A DNA stretch of 64,000 nt from Blautia obeum ATCC 29174. Lineage in GTDB: Bacteria; Bacillota; Clostridia; Lachnospirales; Lachnospiraceae. The stretch is taken from positions 3,199,001-3,263,000 of the forward strand of contig NZ_CP102265.1 of NCBI RefSeq assembly GCF_025147765.1, read 5' to 3'. The notes beneath the pieces are model-generated. The model saw only the letters and a list, made by a program, of their open reading frames with translations. It was not told the origin of the DNA and did no database searches. This document shows positions 7,925 through 17,067 of the stretch, piece by piece. Every line of letters starts with the position of its first letter. The first letter of the stretch is position 1. Made by a program: the position numbers and the translations under genes.

Positions 7925-8462
7925 TGTTGAGCAATACTTCCCTGATTCTGAGTTCATCTGCCATCACATAAGGATTTTTTTCTTCATGGCAATATCCGTG
8001 AATCCAATAATTGCATTCATTGGTGTCCTGATATCATGGGACATATGGTTCAGAAACGTCGTTTTTGCAATATTCGCCGCATTTGCATTCTGTGCTTCTT
8101 TCAGGGCTTCCATCTGTTTTTTTCTGCTTACTGAAAGGGAATAAACCAGAAGAAGTAGTACAAAAATAATCACTAATGAAACCACAATTCCTAAGCCTGC
8201 ATACTCTGCAAGGACATCCTGCAAGGTCATTTTCTTTTCCGAAACAGAGTTCTGCGCAAGGACAACCCCATTCAAAATATTAGAGGACTGCTCCCTGCTT
8301 GTGTTCCCCATAGCCGCCTTCCTGAAAATTGGCATATGGGAAATACCCGACTCTCACTGTTTTATTCTCTTCCTCTATTACCTGAGTTGTTTTCCTGTCA
8401 GTTTTTCTATCTTTCTGTTCATTCATTCCCTCTTTATTATCCATTAAAGCGGACATTCGCAA
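7921..8462 (-). pseudogene. Hybrid histidine kinase remnant
   Basis: Three pieces of a sensor kinase lie in order but out of frame. Around 8300-8360 is an N-terminal binding-domain start (VRVGYFPYANFQEGG). At 7980-8290 is a transmembrane helix and the HisKA H-box (HMSHDIRTPMNAIIGFT). At 7921-7970, after a frame change in an A-run, is a fragment (VMADELRIREVLLNI) that normally lies in the linker before the ATPase domain. The sensor, the rest of HisKA, the ATPase and the receiver have been lost. It lies just downstream of the intact kinase at 8481-11396 and is probably a decayed paralogue. Confidence 0.8.
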
Positions 8463-8470
8463 TCCGCTTT
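8446..8470 (-). terminator. Stem-loop after the hybrid kinase
   Basis: AAAGCGGA / TCCGCTTT with a 9-nt loop about 10 nt beyond the kinase stop codon. The following T run is poor, so it may be a weak terminator or only an mRNA-protecting hairpin. Confidence 0.4.
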
Positions 8471-8480
8471 CGCTTCTTGC

Positions 8481-11396
8481 TCATGAACGCAGTCTGTTTG
8501 CGTTCATGCTGTTGTTCTTTCCATTCTGTAAGTTTTCCTGCTTATTCAATACAGAAAGAATAACCGCTCCCAGTTTCTCAATATCAATGGGTTTTGCAAT
8601 GTGTCCATTCATGCCGGCATCAAACGCCTTTTTCCTGTCTTCCGCAAAGGCATTTGCTGTCATCGCAATGATCGGTATGTATGCTTTATCCTTATCTGGC
8701 AGGCGTCTAATTGCCTGTGTTGCTTTATAACCGTTCATTTTCGGCATCTGAATATCCATTAGGATCATATCATATGTGCCTGCCGGCATTTTTTCTATCT
8801 TATTTACACACTGAATGCCATCCTCCACACGCTCTGTCTTAAGACCGGCACGTTCAAGTATTGCCTCAGCAATCTCTGCATTCAGATCATTATCCTCTGC
8901 CAGAAGGATTTTCCTGTCTTTAAGGATTTCACTATATGTTTCTGGATTTTCAGCATAATTTTTTACATAATAGTTTTCATCCGCTATCTTATGTTTCAGT
9001 GTAACTGTAAAAGTACTGCCCTTTCCAAGCTCACTCTCTACATCTATTGTTCCACCAAGCAGTTCAACATATTTCTTGACAATTGACATTCCCAGTCCGG
9101 TTCCTGCAATTTTGCTCTTTGTAGTATTCCGCTCACGCGTGAATGCCTCGAAAATATTTGTCAGATACTCCTGACTCATACCAATTCCTGTATCACTCAC
9201 CCTAGTCCTCACTATCATATATCCAGGCCCACTGCATGGTAATTCATCTATGTTTATCATAACAGAACCACCGGATGGAGTATACTTCATGGTATTGCTC
9301 AGAATATTAACAAATATTTCTTTTACCTTTGTTACATCTGTCAGTATGTGCTCATGTTCTACATTTATCGTATAATGAAGTGCAATATTCTTTTTCTTTG
9401 CTTCATCATCAAATATTTCAAATAAGGTCTGCCAGATATCTTCAATCATGCCATAGTTCTCATCAATCTCCATTCTTCCACTTTCAATCCGAGCCATATC
9501 AAGTACATTATTTATGATTGACAGAAGAAGATTTCCTGACTGCTGCAGTTTTTTTAAGTATTCTGAAATTTCAGGCAAATCCTTTTCTTTCAGTTCATCC
9601 TCCATAAGCTGTGCATAGCCCAGAATCGCATTCATAGGAGTACGGATGTCATGGGACATATTGTTAAGGAAACGGGTCTTTGCGAAACTGGCATCTTCTG
9701 CTTTTTTCAGAGCGATTTCCAATTTGTCATTAAGCTTTTGTGTATCATTTGCAGCAAGCTTTGCGGCAGCTTCTGCTTTTCTTGCCTTCCATAAAAGTAC
9801 CAGGATAATGCCAATGATGACAAGTGACAAAAATCCTGCCGTGACAATAAAAGCAAGCATATTGTCTTTTATAAAATCCAAAAATGTAACCTTATCTGGT
9901 GTACTGTCATAGATAGCAAGTGCACTTGTAAGCATATCAGATGGCATAGCCTTTAAGGTTTTATTCAGTATTGATAAAAGGCTTCCCTCTCCGCCTCTTA
10001 CTGCAAAGCATGCCTCCATTGTATTTGTAAGTGGAAAACTCTTGAAATTTTGTCTGTTATCATATATCAGCGCCTGGCTTGCTCCCATGAGAAAACAGTC
10101 TGCTTTTTCATGGATGACCATATCTGCAGCATCGTCAAGCGAATCATAATCTACAATCTTCCATTGTGGATAGCTGAAAGCAATATACTGTTTCAAGGCT
10201 TCTTTTTCCTTTGGCACAGCTACTGTATACACCTTATCCTCATCAAAGTTTTTCTCATCAGTTACCGCCATCAGGCTGTAGGTCCAGGCTGTGTTTGTAA
10301 GTGCATAGCCATTTTTTTCTGCGAAATCAGGATTTCTGCCGGCATAAAAAGCAACATCAATCTCACGATTCTGCAGCGCCTGAATCATTTCGTCATAATT
10401 ATCATATGCCTGTATATTAAATTCCAGTGTCTGATTTCCCAGACAATCTTTGGCATAGGAGATATATTCCGCCAGCATACCGGTAAGTTTTCCAGTCTCT
10501 TTATCCATGGAAAAGATTGCCGGATCATTGTTCAAAAATCCTATCTGGATACCTCCATGCTCTTCCACCCAGACCTTTTCTTTACCTGTAAGTAGCTGAA
10601 TATAATCAAGCGTAAAATACTTCTTATACAGATCTGCCTTAAAAAAAGGACTGTCCTGTTCCAGCTGACGCATAGCATAGTCCAGCTTCGTCTTGATATC
10701 GCTGCGTTCTTTATTTATTGCAAAATATATGCCAGATTTACCTATCGTGGTAACGGATGATATTCTCTGTTCAGACCAGATAGATTCCTCCAGAGATACA
10801 AAACAGTCGATCTCATGATTTGCCAGTTTCTTTTCGACATCATCATTATTATTCACATTTACATGTTCTGTATGTATGCCATTCTTATTTTCCCATTCTG
10901 TCAGCATGATTTCAGGTTCTGTGCCTAAGAGCACGCCTACACGTTTTCCATCCAGCGACTTAAAATCAGAGGTTTCAATATCCATATCCGATAAATCAGC
11001 ATAAAGGATATATTTTTCCTCACCCATCGGTTCATCCGGGAAAAGCATCTTTTGTGCACGTTCATCGGTGTAAGAGATATCACCCATGATATCAATCTCA
11101 CCATTTTCAAGCTTATCAAAACAGTTGGACCAGTCACATTTCACATACTCGAATTTCCATCCGGTATAACCTGCCAGAGCCTGCATGAGCTCGTATCCAT
11201 AACCCCGTCTGACACCATTTTTGTCGACATAATTGAAGGTATCCTCAAATGCCCCGATACGGATGGTCTGTGTCTGTTGTTTTTCATCATTATTCGTCCC
11301 AGCAGCCTGGCAGTGTACTGATAACATCAGCCACATTCCCAGGATTACAAATATAGATGTGCATAATACAGCTAAGTTTTTTTTACTTTTATTCAT
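8481..11396 (-). CDS. Hybrid histidine kinase with two periplasmic-type binding domains
   Basis: A 971-residue membrane sensor. In order: signal/anchor helix (about 8-32), two SBP_bac_3-like extracellular domains (about 43-270 and 280-495, each opening with an IRIGAF or IQIGFL strand), a transmembrane helix (about 510-535), a coiled linker, HisKA with phospho-accepting His near 580 (NNMSHDIRTPMNAILGY), HATPase with N box, DTGIGM and GTGLGMSIVKKY motifs, and a C-terminal receiver (about 828-950) with the acidic pair in LLAEDND, phospho-Asp in LMDIQMP and Lys in HIAKPI. It probably senses an amino acid or small polar ligand and phosphorylates its own receiver. No DNA-binding output is fused, so the downstream partner is unknown; the REC-HD-GYP gene upstream is the nearest candidate. 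Confidence 0.9.
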   Translation of the reverse strand: MNKSKKNLAVLCTSIFVILGMWLMLSVHCQAAGTNNDEKQQTQTIRIGAFEDTFNYVDKNGVRRGYGYELMQALAGYTGWKFEYVKCDWSNCFDKLENGEIDIMGDISYTDERAQKMLFPDEPMGEEKYILYADLSDMDIETSDFKSLDGKRVGVLLGTEPEIMLTEWENKNGIHTEHVNVNNNDDVEKKLANHEIDCFVSLEESIWSEQRISSVTTIGKSGIYFAINKERSDIKTKLDYAMRQLEQDSPFFKADLYKKYFTLDYIQLLTGKEKVWVEEHGGIQIGFLNNDPAIFSMDKETGKLTGMLAEYISYAKDCLGNQTLEFNIQAYDNYDEMIQALQNREIDVAFYAGRNPDFAEKNGYALTNTAWTYSLMAVTDEKNFDEDKVYTVAVPKEKEALKQYIAFSYPQWKIVDYDSLDDAADMVIHEKADCFLMGASQALIYDNRQNFKSFPLTNTMEACFAVRGGEGSLLSILNKTLKAMPSDMLTSALAIYDSTPDKVTFLDFIKDNMLAFIVTAGFLSLVIIGIILVLLWKARKAEAAAKLAANDTQKLNDKLEIALKKAEDASFAKTRFLNNMSHDIRTPMNAILGYAQLMEDELKEKDLPEISEYLKKLQQSGNLLLSIINNVLDMARIESGRMEIDENYGMIEDIWQTLFEIFDDEAKKKNIALHYTINVEHEHILTDVTKVKEIFVNILSNTMKYTPSGGSVMINIDELPCSGPGYMIVRTRVSDTGIGMSQEYLTNIFEAFTRERNTTKSKIAGTGLGMSIVKKYVELLGGTIDVESELGKGSTFTVTLKHKIADENYYVKNYAENPETYSEILKDRKILLAEDNDLNAEIAEAILERAGLKTERVEDGIQCVNKIEKMPAGTYDMILMDIQMPKMNGYKATQAIRRLPDKDKAYIPIIAMTANAFAEDRKKAFDAGMNGHIAKPIDIEKLGAVILSVLNKQENLQNGKNNSMNANRLRS

Positions 11397-11427
11397 TCTT
11401 CTATTTCCTTTATTTATGTGGCTTTTC

Positions 11428-12389
11428 TTATACTCCTGACACCTGATCCAGATTCTTCTGTAATGTACTGATCAATTCCTCAATAACTATTGGCTTGGAT
11501 AAGAATCCATCCATACCACATTTCAGGGCTTTCTTTCTGCGTGTTTCATCTTTTGTCAGATCACGGTTTAAAGCCACCTGGAAATATGGCGTAGTCATAA
11601 TCCACTTTTCACCCTTCTCCTGAAAGAATGGAAGAAATGTCGTGTTTATGCCCTGATCCTGGATGAACTGCTCCATACGTTCAAAAGCCTTCGGCCAGAC
11701 AGTACTGTCAAGGCCTTCTCTCTTTGTATTATCCGGGGCACTGTAGGTGGTACGCCACTTGCGTCCGTCTACAGAAGACAGCTCTGATGCTGACAGACCC
11801 TGCAGTGTTTCCATACAGGTATAATCATAATAATAGTCTGCAGTAAACCCACGGATTCCCACCTCTTCAAATGCCTCGCAGGCAGAGACAAAGCTTTCAT
11901 AATCTGTTGGCAACGGGATATCGTATTTTTCAAAAAGGTCTTTATTCACTACAAAACCATGCGTATCTGCACACACCGGAAGCCAGTTTACGCTTCCATC
12001 TTCATTCATAAAACTACTGAGATATGTATCATAGACAGCTCCTGCCACATTGGTTATGGAAAGATCCATCAGACTGTCTTTCAGCGGACTTGCATCATGC
12101 AGTGAAAAACGACAGCAGGTTATAATATCCGGCAGTCCACCGTTTTCCTTAAGAAACCTGTAGAAATCCAGGTCATTGTTCCCTACTACAAATTCAACAT
12201 TGATATCCGGGAGCTGTTCCTGAATGTATGGTGCATATTTCTCATACAGATTTGTGGTCCATAAATACACCGTGATTGTTTCTGCATCTTCTTTTCCGCA
12301 CTCTTCCCGCCACAGCCTGAAAGAAGTGTTACGGCTGTCACCATCGCCAAAAGCACAGCCAAAACTCTGTTCCATTTTTTCTTTTTCAT
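11428..12389 (-). pseudogene. Binding lipoprotein-kinase pair fused by deletion, with a frameshift
   Basis: The start at 12387-12389 has a perfect AGGAGG site 7 nt upstream and encodes a lipoprotein signal (MKKKKWNRVLAVLLAM, lipobox LLSGC). About 10 codons after the Cys the frame shifts, near 12300, and continues as a family-1 substrate-binding protein (ITVYLWTTNLYEKYAPYIQ) closely resembling residues 40-330 of the intact lipoprotein at 19377-21221. It then jumps, at DETRRKKALKCGMDGFLSKP, into the C-terminal helix and conserved Lys of a receiver domain. One large deletion has joined the binding protein to the tail of what must have been an adjacent hybrid kinase. It is probably non-functional. 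Confidence 0.85.
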
Positions 12390-12415
12390 TATGAGTCCTC
12401 CTCTGAATTTCCTTT

Positions 12416-13924
12416 TCATTTCTTCTGTTTTACAGTGTCAAAATACCCGATAATTCCTATATATACGTCTTTCTTCATAGGCGACCACAATGTATGCAAT
12501 TTCAGTTTGTACATCTGACTGTCATTCTCCACCGTTGCTTTTATCTGCACAGAGATTTCTTTATTTTGCACAGATGTCTGATGTAACAAATCCCGAATAT
12601 ATTGAACGTCTTCTTCAATTACTCCAAATTCTTTGAACAGATTAAATTTCGGATCATCTCGCTGACATAATATCTGCTGTTTTCCGTTTAATATAGTAAG
12701 CTGACCCGAAACCGCATTGTAATCAATCGAATTTATGCCACTGTTCGATTTAAAGAAATCAATTTTCTCCTGCATGACCTTGACAAGACTCTGTGAATAA
12801 ATCTGGTTCGGTAAGGATTTATCACGGAGTATTTCATTCGAAAGTCTCTGTATTTCATGAGAATATTTATTATCGTCCATCTCTTTACCAGACATTTTTG
12901 AAAGCTGAAGACTCAGTTCTTTCAGGCACTTAAGAAGGAGGGGATTAAATTGTCCGCACTGTCCATCCAGGATCATTTGAATCGCTGTGTCATGATCAAA
13001 TGCTTTCTTATAACATCTTTCACTTGTAAGTGCGTCATAAACATCGACAATTGATACCACCTGTGCAGAGATTGGTATTTCTTCACCTTTCAAGCCATCC
13101 GGATAACCCTTTCCGTCCCATCTTTCATGGTGCCACCTGCAGATTTCCCATGCGGTATGTACCAGTGGATGATCTTGTGGAAAGTCCATATCCTTAATTA
13201 TAGCTGCGCCAAGCTCACTATGGGTTTTCATAATTTGAAATTCTTCATCGGTAAGTCTGCCTGGCTTATTCAATATTTCTTCCGGAATACGAATCTTACC
13301 AATATCATGAAGGGAAGAAGCAGTTGTAATCAAAGCAATATCTGCCTCTGTCAAAGGATAAGCATCTGTTACTTTTACCAGTTGTCTCAGCATCATCTCC
13401 GTTGCTGTTTTTATATGCAGGATGTGTTCTCTGCTCTCGCTGTTACGAGATCCCAATATATTACTCATAATTCGGATCATGATATTATTATTTTCTTCTT
13501 TTTCGTAAACCTGATCATAAACCACATTTATCAGATGCTTTTGGTTCATATAGAGGCCCAAGGTATTCTGAACTCTTTTCTTTACAATCACAGAATCAAA
13601 CGGTCGTGTGATATAATCTGTGATTCCCAGCTCATATGCCTTACGCATAGTATCAACAGCATCTTCAGAAGATATCATGATGACAGGAGTTTCAGCAATA
13701 CACTGGCTTCTTTTCATTATTTTCAAGACTTCAAAACCATTCATCTGTGGCATATTGATATCTAAAAGCATCAGATCAATTCCAATATTTTCTCCTATCC
13801 TCTGGATTGCCTGATTTCCGTTTTCGGCTTCCAGATAGTTATAAGCATCTCCAAGAATCTCCTTCAATATGTCCCTGTTTAATTTTGAATCATCTACAAT
13901 CAGGATTTTTTGTCTTTTATCCAT
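12416..13924 (-). CDS. Response regulator with HD-GYP domain, probable c-di-GMP phosphodiesterase
   Basis: A 502-residue cytoplasmic protein. Residues 5-120 form a receiver with LIVDDSKLNR, phospho-Asp in LLDINMP (about 55) and Lys/Arg switch TRPFDS. Residues about 155-340 form an HD-GYP domain with HDIGKIRIPEEIL (about 208) and HHERWDGKGYPDGLKGEEIP (about 271), the residues that bind the di-iron centre and define c-di-GMP hydrolases of this class. The C-terminal 120 residues are an unassigned, possibly PAS-like, domain. AGGAGG lies 8 nt before the ATG. It lies among hybrid kinases that lack their own output, and a c-di-GMP riboswitch controls the neighbouring sensor operon, so it probably links kinase signalling to c-di-GMP turnover. 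Confidence 0.9.
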   Translation of the reverse strand: MDKRQKILIVDDSKLNRDILKEILGDAYNYLEAENGNQAIQRIGENIGIDLMLLDINMPQMNGFEVLKIMKRSQCIAETPVIMISSEDAVDTMRKAYELGITDYITRPFDSVIVKKRVQNTLGLYMNQKHLINVVYDQVYEKEENNNIMIRIMSNILGSRNSESREHILHIKTATEMMLRQLVKVTDAYPLTEADIALITTASSLHDIGKIRIPEEILNKPGRLTDEEFQIMKTHSELGAAIIKDMDFPQDHPLVHTAWEICRWHHERWDGKGYPDGLKGEEIPISAQVVSIVDVYDALTSERCYKKAFDHDTAIQMILDGQCGQFNPLLLKCLKELSLQLSKMSGKEMDDNKYSHEIQRLSNEILRDKSLPNQIYSQSLVKVMQEKIDFFKSNSGINSIDYNAVSGQLTILNGKQQILCQRDDPKFNLFKEFGVIEEDVQYIRDLLHQTSVQNKEISVQIKATVENDSQMYKLKLHTLWSPMKKDVYIGIIGYFDTVKQKK

Positions 13925-13975
13925 ATTTTAGTCCTCCTGTCAATTGTCTTCCACTAATTCATGAACCTCTGCTAA

Positions 13976-16804
13976 TCAATTATATACATACCTTAAAATC
14001 GTTTTTATAACTTCATCAATCACAATCGGCTTTGACAAATGTGCGTTCATTCCTGCATCCAGTGATGCCTGAACATCTTCTGCAAATGAATTAGCTGTCA
14101 TTGCTATAATAGGAATGTTTTTTCCATCCGGTCTGTCATTCATTGCCCTGATTGCTTTTGCCGCTTCATAACCATTCATTTCAGGCATCATGATATCCAT
14201 CAGGATTACATCAAATGTGCCTTCCGGATGATTTCTGAAAATCTCAACAGCATTCTTTCCATCCACAGCTCTTTCTACATTCATCTCGAACTCTTCCAAC
14301 TGCACGGCAGCAATCTCTGCATTCAGTTCATTATCCTCTACAAGAAGGACATTCACACCTGTAAGATTTACCTTTTCAGAAATACCTGTGTCTGATTTAT
14401 TACATTCCTTATCTGTAATTTCCAAAGGAATATCCACAGTAAATGTGGTTCCCTCATGCTTTTTACTATGCACGGAAATGGTCCCACCCATCATATCTAC
14501 ATACTTCTTTACGATAGCCATCCCCAGTCCAACTCCATGGTACTGCGTTCTCACACCGGAATCTTCCTGTGCAAATTCCTCAAAAACTTCTTTTGTAAAT
14601 TCCTCACTCATGCCAATACCAGTATCCGAAATGCGGTAACGCATATTTATATATCCATCCCCGCCCTTTTCCTGACACCGGGCTTCAAATGTAATCGTCC
14701 CTCCATCCGGAGTGAATTTCACGGCATTGCTCAGAATATTGACCAGCACATCGCGCAGGCGTGCAGGATCCGCAAGTACATTTGGAATCTTTGCTTCCTC
14801 ACGCTGAATTTTAAAGTTGATATCCCTGTTCATAAGAAAACCTTTTGTAATATCCAATGCAGAATCTGTAATGTTTTTCACATCCGCCGGTACCGGATTG
14901 TAATTCACTTTTCCACTTTCGATGCGGGTCAGATCTAATACATCATTGATCAGCGACAGTAAATGCTCTGAGCTTTCGTCAATCTTTTCCAGACAATTTT
15001 TCACTTCGTCTGACGGATTGTTTTTCATTGCAATACCGGTAAATCCTATGATTGCATTCATCGGTGTCCTCATATCATGGGACATATGTGACAGAAATGC
15101 TGTTTTTGCCTTGTTTGCAGCCTGTGCATGCTCTGCCAGTTCCGCCATTTCCTCAGCTTTCTTCTGGGCTGCCTTCTGAGCTTTTTTTCTTGCACTGAGA
15201 CGCACTATTGTCGCAGCCATAATAGTCAGCAGCCATCCTAAAATAAGAAGAACCAAAACAGTAACAACAGGATGCAGACGGATCCAGTCAACAAATGTCA
15301 GCTCTGTTGCTTTGTATGTGGTATACTGTGCTGCAAGATCTTCAACAAGATTTTGGGGCATGGCATACATTGCTTTCGTCAGAATACCAGCCAGTGCATG
15401 GTTCTCAGTTGATGAAATTACCATGCGGTAGGTGAATGTAGGCTGTTCCAGCAGAGTATATGTCATGGTGCCCGTAGTGTCACTGTTCACAAACGCCTGT
15501 GCCATGTAATAGTAGACGAAGGCAGCATCTGCTTTACCCTTACGGACAGCTTCCATCATTTCCTGTCGGGTACTGCACATCAGTTTTTCTGCACCGGGTG
15601 CCATTGCATCTTCAATTGACTTTGATGCTGTCTGGTCAACAGTAGTAACAACATTAATTTTTCCATCAAAGTCACGCCGTGTCACCCTTGCCAGCTGCAT
15701 CGTAATGAAAGGTGCAGTAATCCCCCATTTATTCGTCTCAGCATAGTTATCTGTTTCCAGGCGCGCATCGATGCTCATATCTGTGGTTTCCTTATTTTTC
15801 TGATAGGCAATATACTCATCTCTGGTAGCAGGTGTAAGAAACTCATAGGAAATCCCGGCATAGTCTGCAATTTTCCGGAAGTAATCCGGGATAATACCCT
15901 TCATCTCACCATTTTCATTATAAGAATATGGATAACGGGTCGGATCACACAGAACATGAAGCGGGTTGTCCTTGGAATACTGTGAAATAATACTTTTTTC
16001 TTTCTCCGTATATTCCAGATTCTTAGTTTCTATGCTTTCATAATTTTTATTGTAAAGCGTCGTTTTCCAGTCACCCTCAACCGCATTCATCTGATCGATC
16101 GCATAATTGATCTCATTCAGCAATTCTGTATTGCCCTTTTTAACAATGACATAGAAATCGCTGCTGCCAAATTTCTCCACGATTCGCTCATTGTTTGTTT
16201 TTCTCAGAGAACTGGTAACAATCGCATCAACTTTTTCGCTCTGAAGGGCTTCATCCATTTCTGTGGTCGTATCAAAATAAAATGGATCATATGTAAATCC
16301 TTTATTGCCTGCAAAATCCGCAAACTCTTCATTCCGGGTGTTTCCGTTCAAAAGCGCCACACGCATACCGTTGTAAGTGCTGTAATTGCCGTCCACAATC
16401 GTGCTGTTGTCACTGCGGACGGTCAGCATCCCATAATTGGTTCCGATTGGACGTGAAAAATCAAACTTTTCTTCTCTGTCCGGTGTTTTGCGGGCAGATG
16501 TTACCATGTCAATCTCGCCATCTTCAAGCATCTGCTGCATATCATCCCAGCTCTTATCATATCCGACATATTCGTAATCTACATCCCAATAACGGGCCAT
16601 CAGCCGAAGAAAATCATAGCCATACCCGCTGCGGTTGCCTTCTTCATCCATCACATGATAACCATCCATGGCAAAGAAACCGACTTTGACAGTTTCATGC
16701 TGCGAACTGTCCTCGGCTGCGTATGCAGTCTGGGGAGAAAATATCATACACACGCATACAAAAACCAGTAACACTGCCACATATTTCTTTGCTCTCGAAA
16801 TCAT
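13976..16804 (-). CDS. Hybrid histidine kinase with two periplasmic-type binding domains
   Basis: A 942-residue sensor built like the 8481-11396 kinase. It has a signal helix (about 8-30), SBP_bac_3-like domains (about 38-265 and 285-500), a transmembrane helix (about 508-532), and HisKA with His near 575 (LSHMSHDMRTPMNAIIGF). The ATPase domain has NILSNAVKFTPDGG, DTGIGM and GVGLGMAIVKKY motifs, and the receiver (about 816-942) has phospho-Asp in LMDIMMPEMNG and Lys in HLSKPI. AGGAG lies 7 nt before the ATG. The next gene downstream is the REC-HD-GYP protein, 51 nt after its stop, so kinase and phosphodiesterase may be co-transcribed and act as a pair. The ligand is unknown. Confidence 0.9.
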   Translation of the reverse strand: MISRAKKYVAVLLVFVCVCMIFSPQTAYAAEDSSQHETVKVGFFAMDGYHVMDEEGNRSGYGYDFLRLMARYWDVDYEYVGYDKSWDDMQQMLEDGEIDMVTSARKTPDREEKFDFSRPIGTNYGMLTVRSDNSTIVDGNYSTYNGMRVALLNGNTRNEEFADFAGNKGFTYDPFYFDTTTEMDEALQSEKVDAIVTSSLRKTNNERIVEKFGSSDFYVIVKKGNTELLNEINYAIDQMNAVEGDWKTTLYNKNYESIETKNLEYTEKEKSIISQYSKDNPLHVLCDPTRYPYSYNENGEMKGIIPDYFRKIADYAGISYEFLTPATRDEYIAYQKNKETTDMSIDARLETDNYAETNKWGITAPFITMQLARVTRRDFDGKINVVTTVDQTASKSIEDAMAPGAEKLMCSTRQEMMEAVRKGKADAAFVYYYMAQAFVNSDTTGTMTYTLLEQPTFTYRMVISSTENHALAGILTKAMYAMPQNLVEDLAAQYTTYKATELTFVDWIRLHPVVTVLVLLILGWLLTIMAATIVRLSARKKAQKAAQKKAEEMAELAEHAQAANKAKTAFLSHMSHDMRTPMNAIIGFTGIAMKNNPSDEVKNCLEKIDESSEHLLSLINDVLDLTRIESGKVNYNPVPADVKNITDSALDITKGFLMNRDINFKIQREEAKIPNVLADPARLRDVLVNILSNAVKFTPDGGTITFEARCQEKGGDGYINMRYRISDTGIGMSEEFTKEVFEEFAQEDSGVRTQYHGVGLGMAIVKKYVDMMGGTISVHSKKHEGTTFTVDIPLEITDKECNKSDTGISEKVNLTGVNVLLVEDNELNAEIAAVQLEEFEMNVERAVDGKNAVEIFRNHPEGTFDVILMDIMMPEMNGYEAAKAIRAMNDRPDGKNIPIIAMTANSFAEDVQASLDAGMNAHLSKPIVIDEVIKTILRYVYN

Positions 16805-16872
16805 ATTAAATCTCCTGTCTGTCTGTCAAATATATTTCTCTATACATCTCCTTGTCAACCTCCTGGTTTATT

Positions 16873-17053
16873 CAAGTCGAACGCACGTGAGACTTGGTGC
16901 GTGATTCTGGTCAGCGAAAGCTGACATATTCTTCTCAGAATCACTGCACATCCTCGCGGAGCGTTTATCTCAGTCGGAGATTGTACTCCCACTGAGAAAG
17001 ACTTGTTATTACTCACCACTTGCAGAAGTGGGAGTCTTCTCGACTGAGATAAA
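16873..17053. repeat. Highly structured intergenic element, possibly transposon-derived
   Basis: Nearly all of this gap can fold. It contains an H-type pseudoknot (CAAGTC 16873-16878 and ACGCAC 16881-16886 pairing with GACTTG 16891-16896 and GTGCGT 16897-16902). It also has a hairpin GATTCTG/CAGAATC (16903-16942) enclosing TCAGC-GAAA-GCTGA, and an outer 13-bp inverted repeat (16964-16976 with 17041-17053) enclosing ACTCCCACT/AGTGGGAGT and CCACTT/AAGTGG. No coding frame is evident. The nested hairpins recall IS200/IS605 ends and their small elements, but this is only inferred. Confidence 0.55.
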
Positions 17054-17067
17054 ATTGCACTGCCGCA

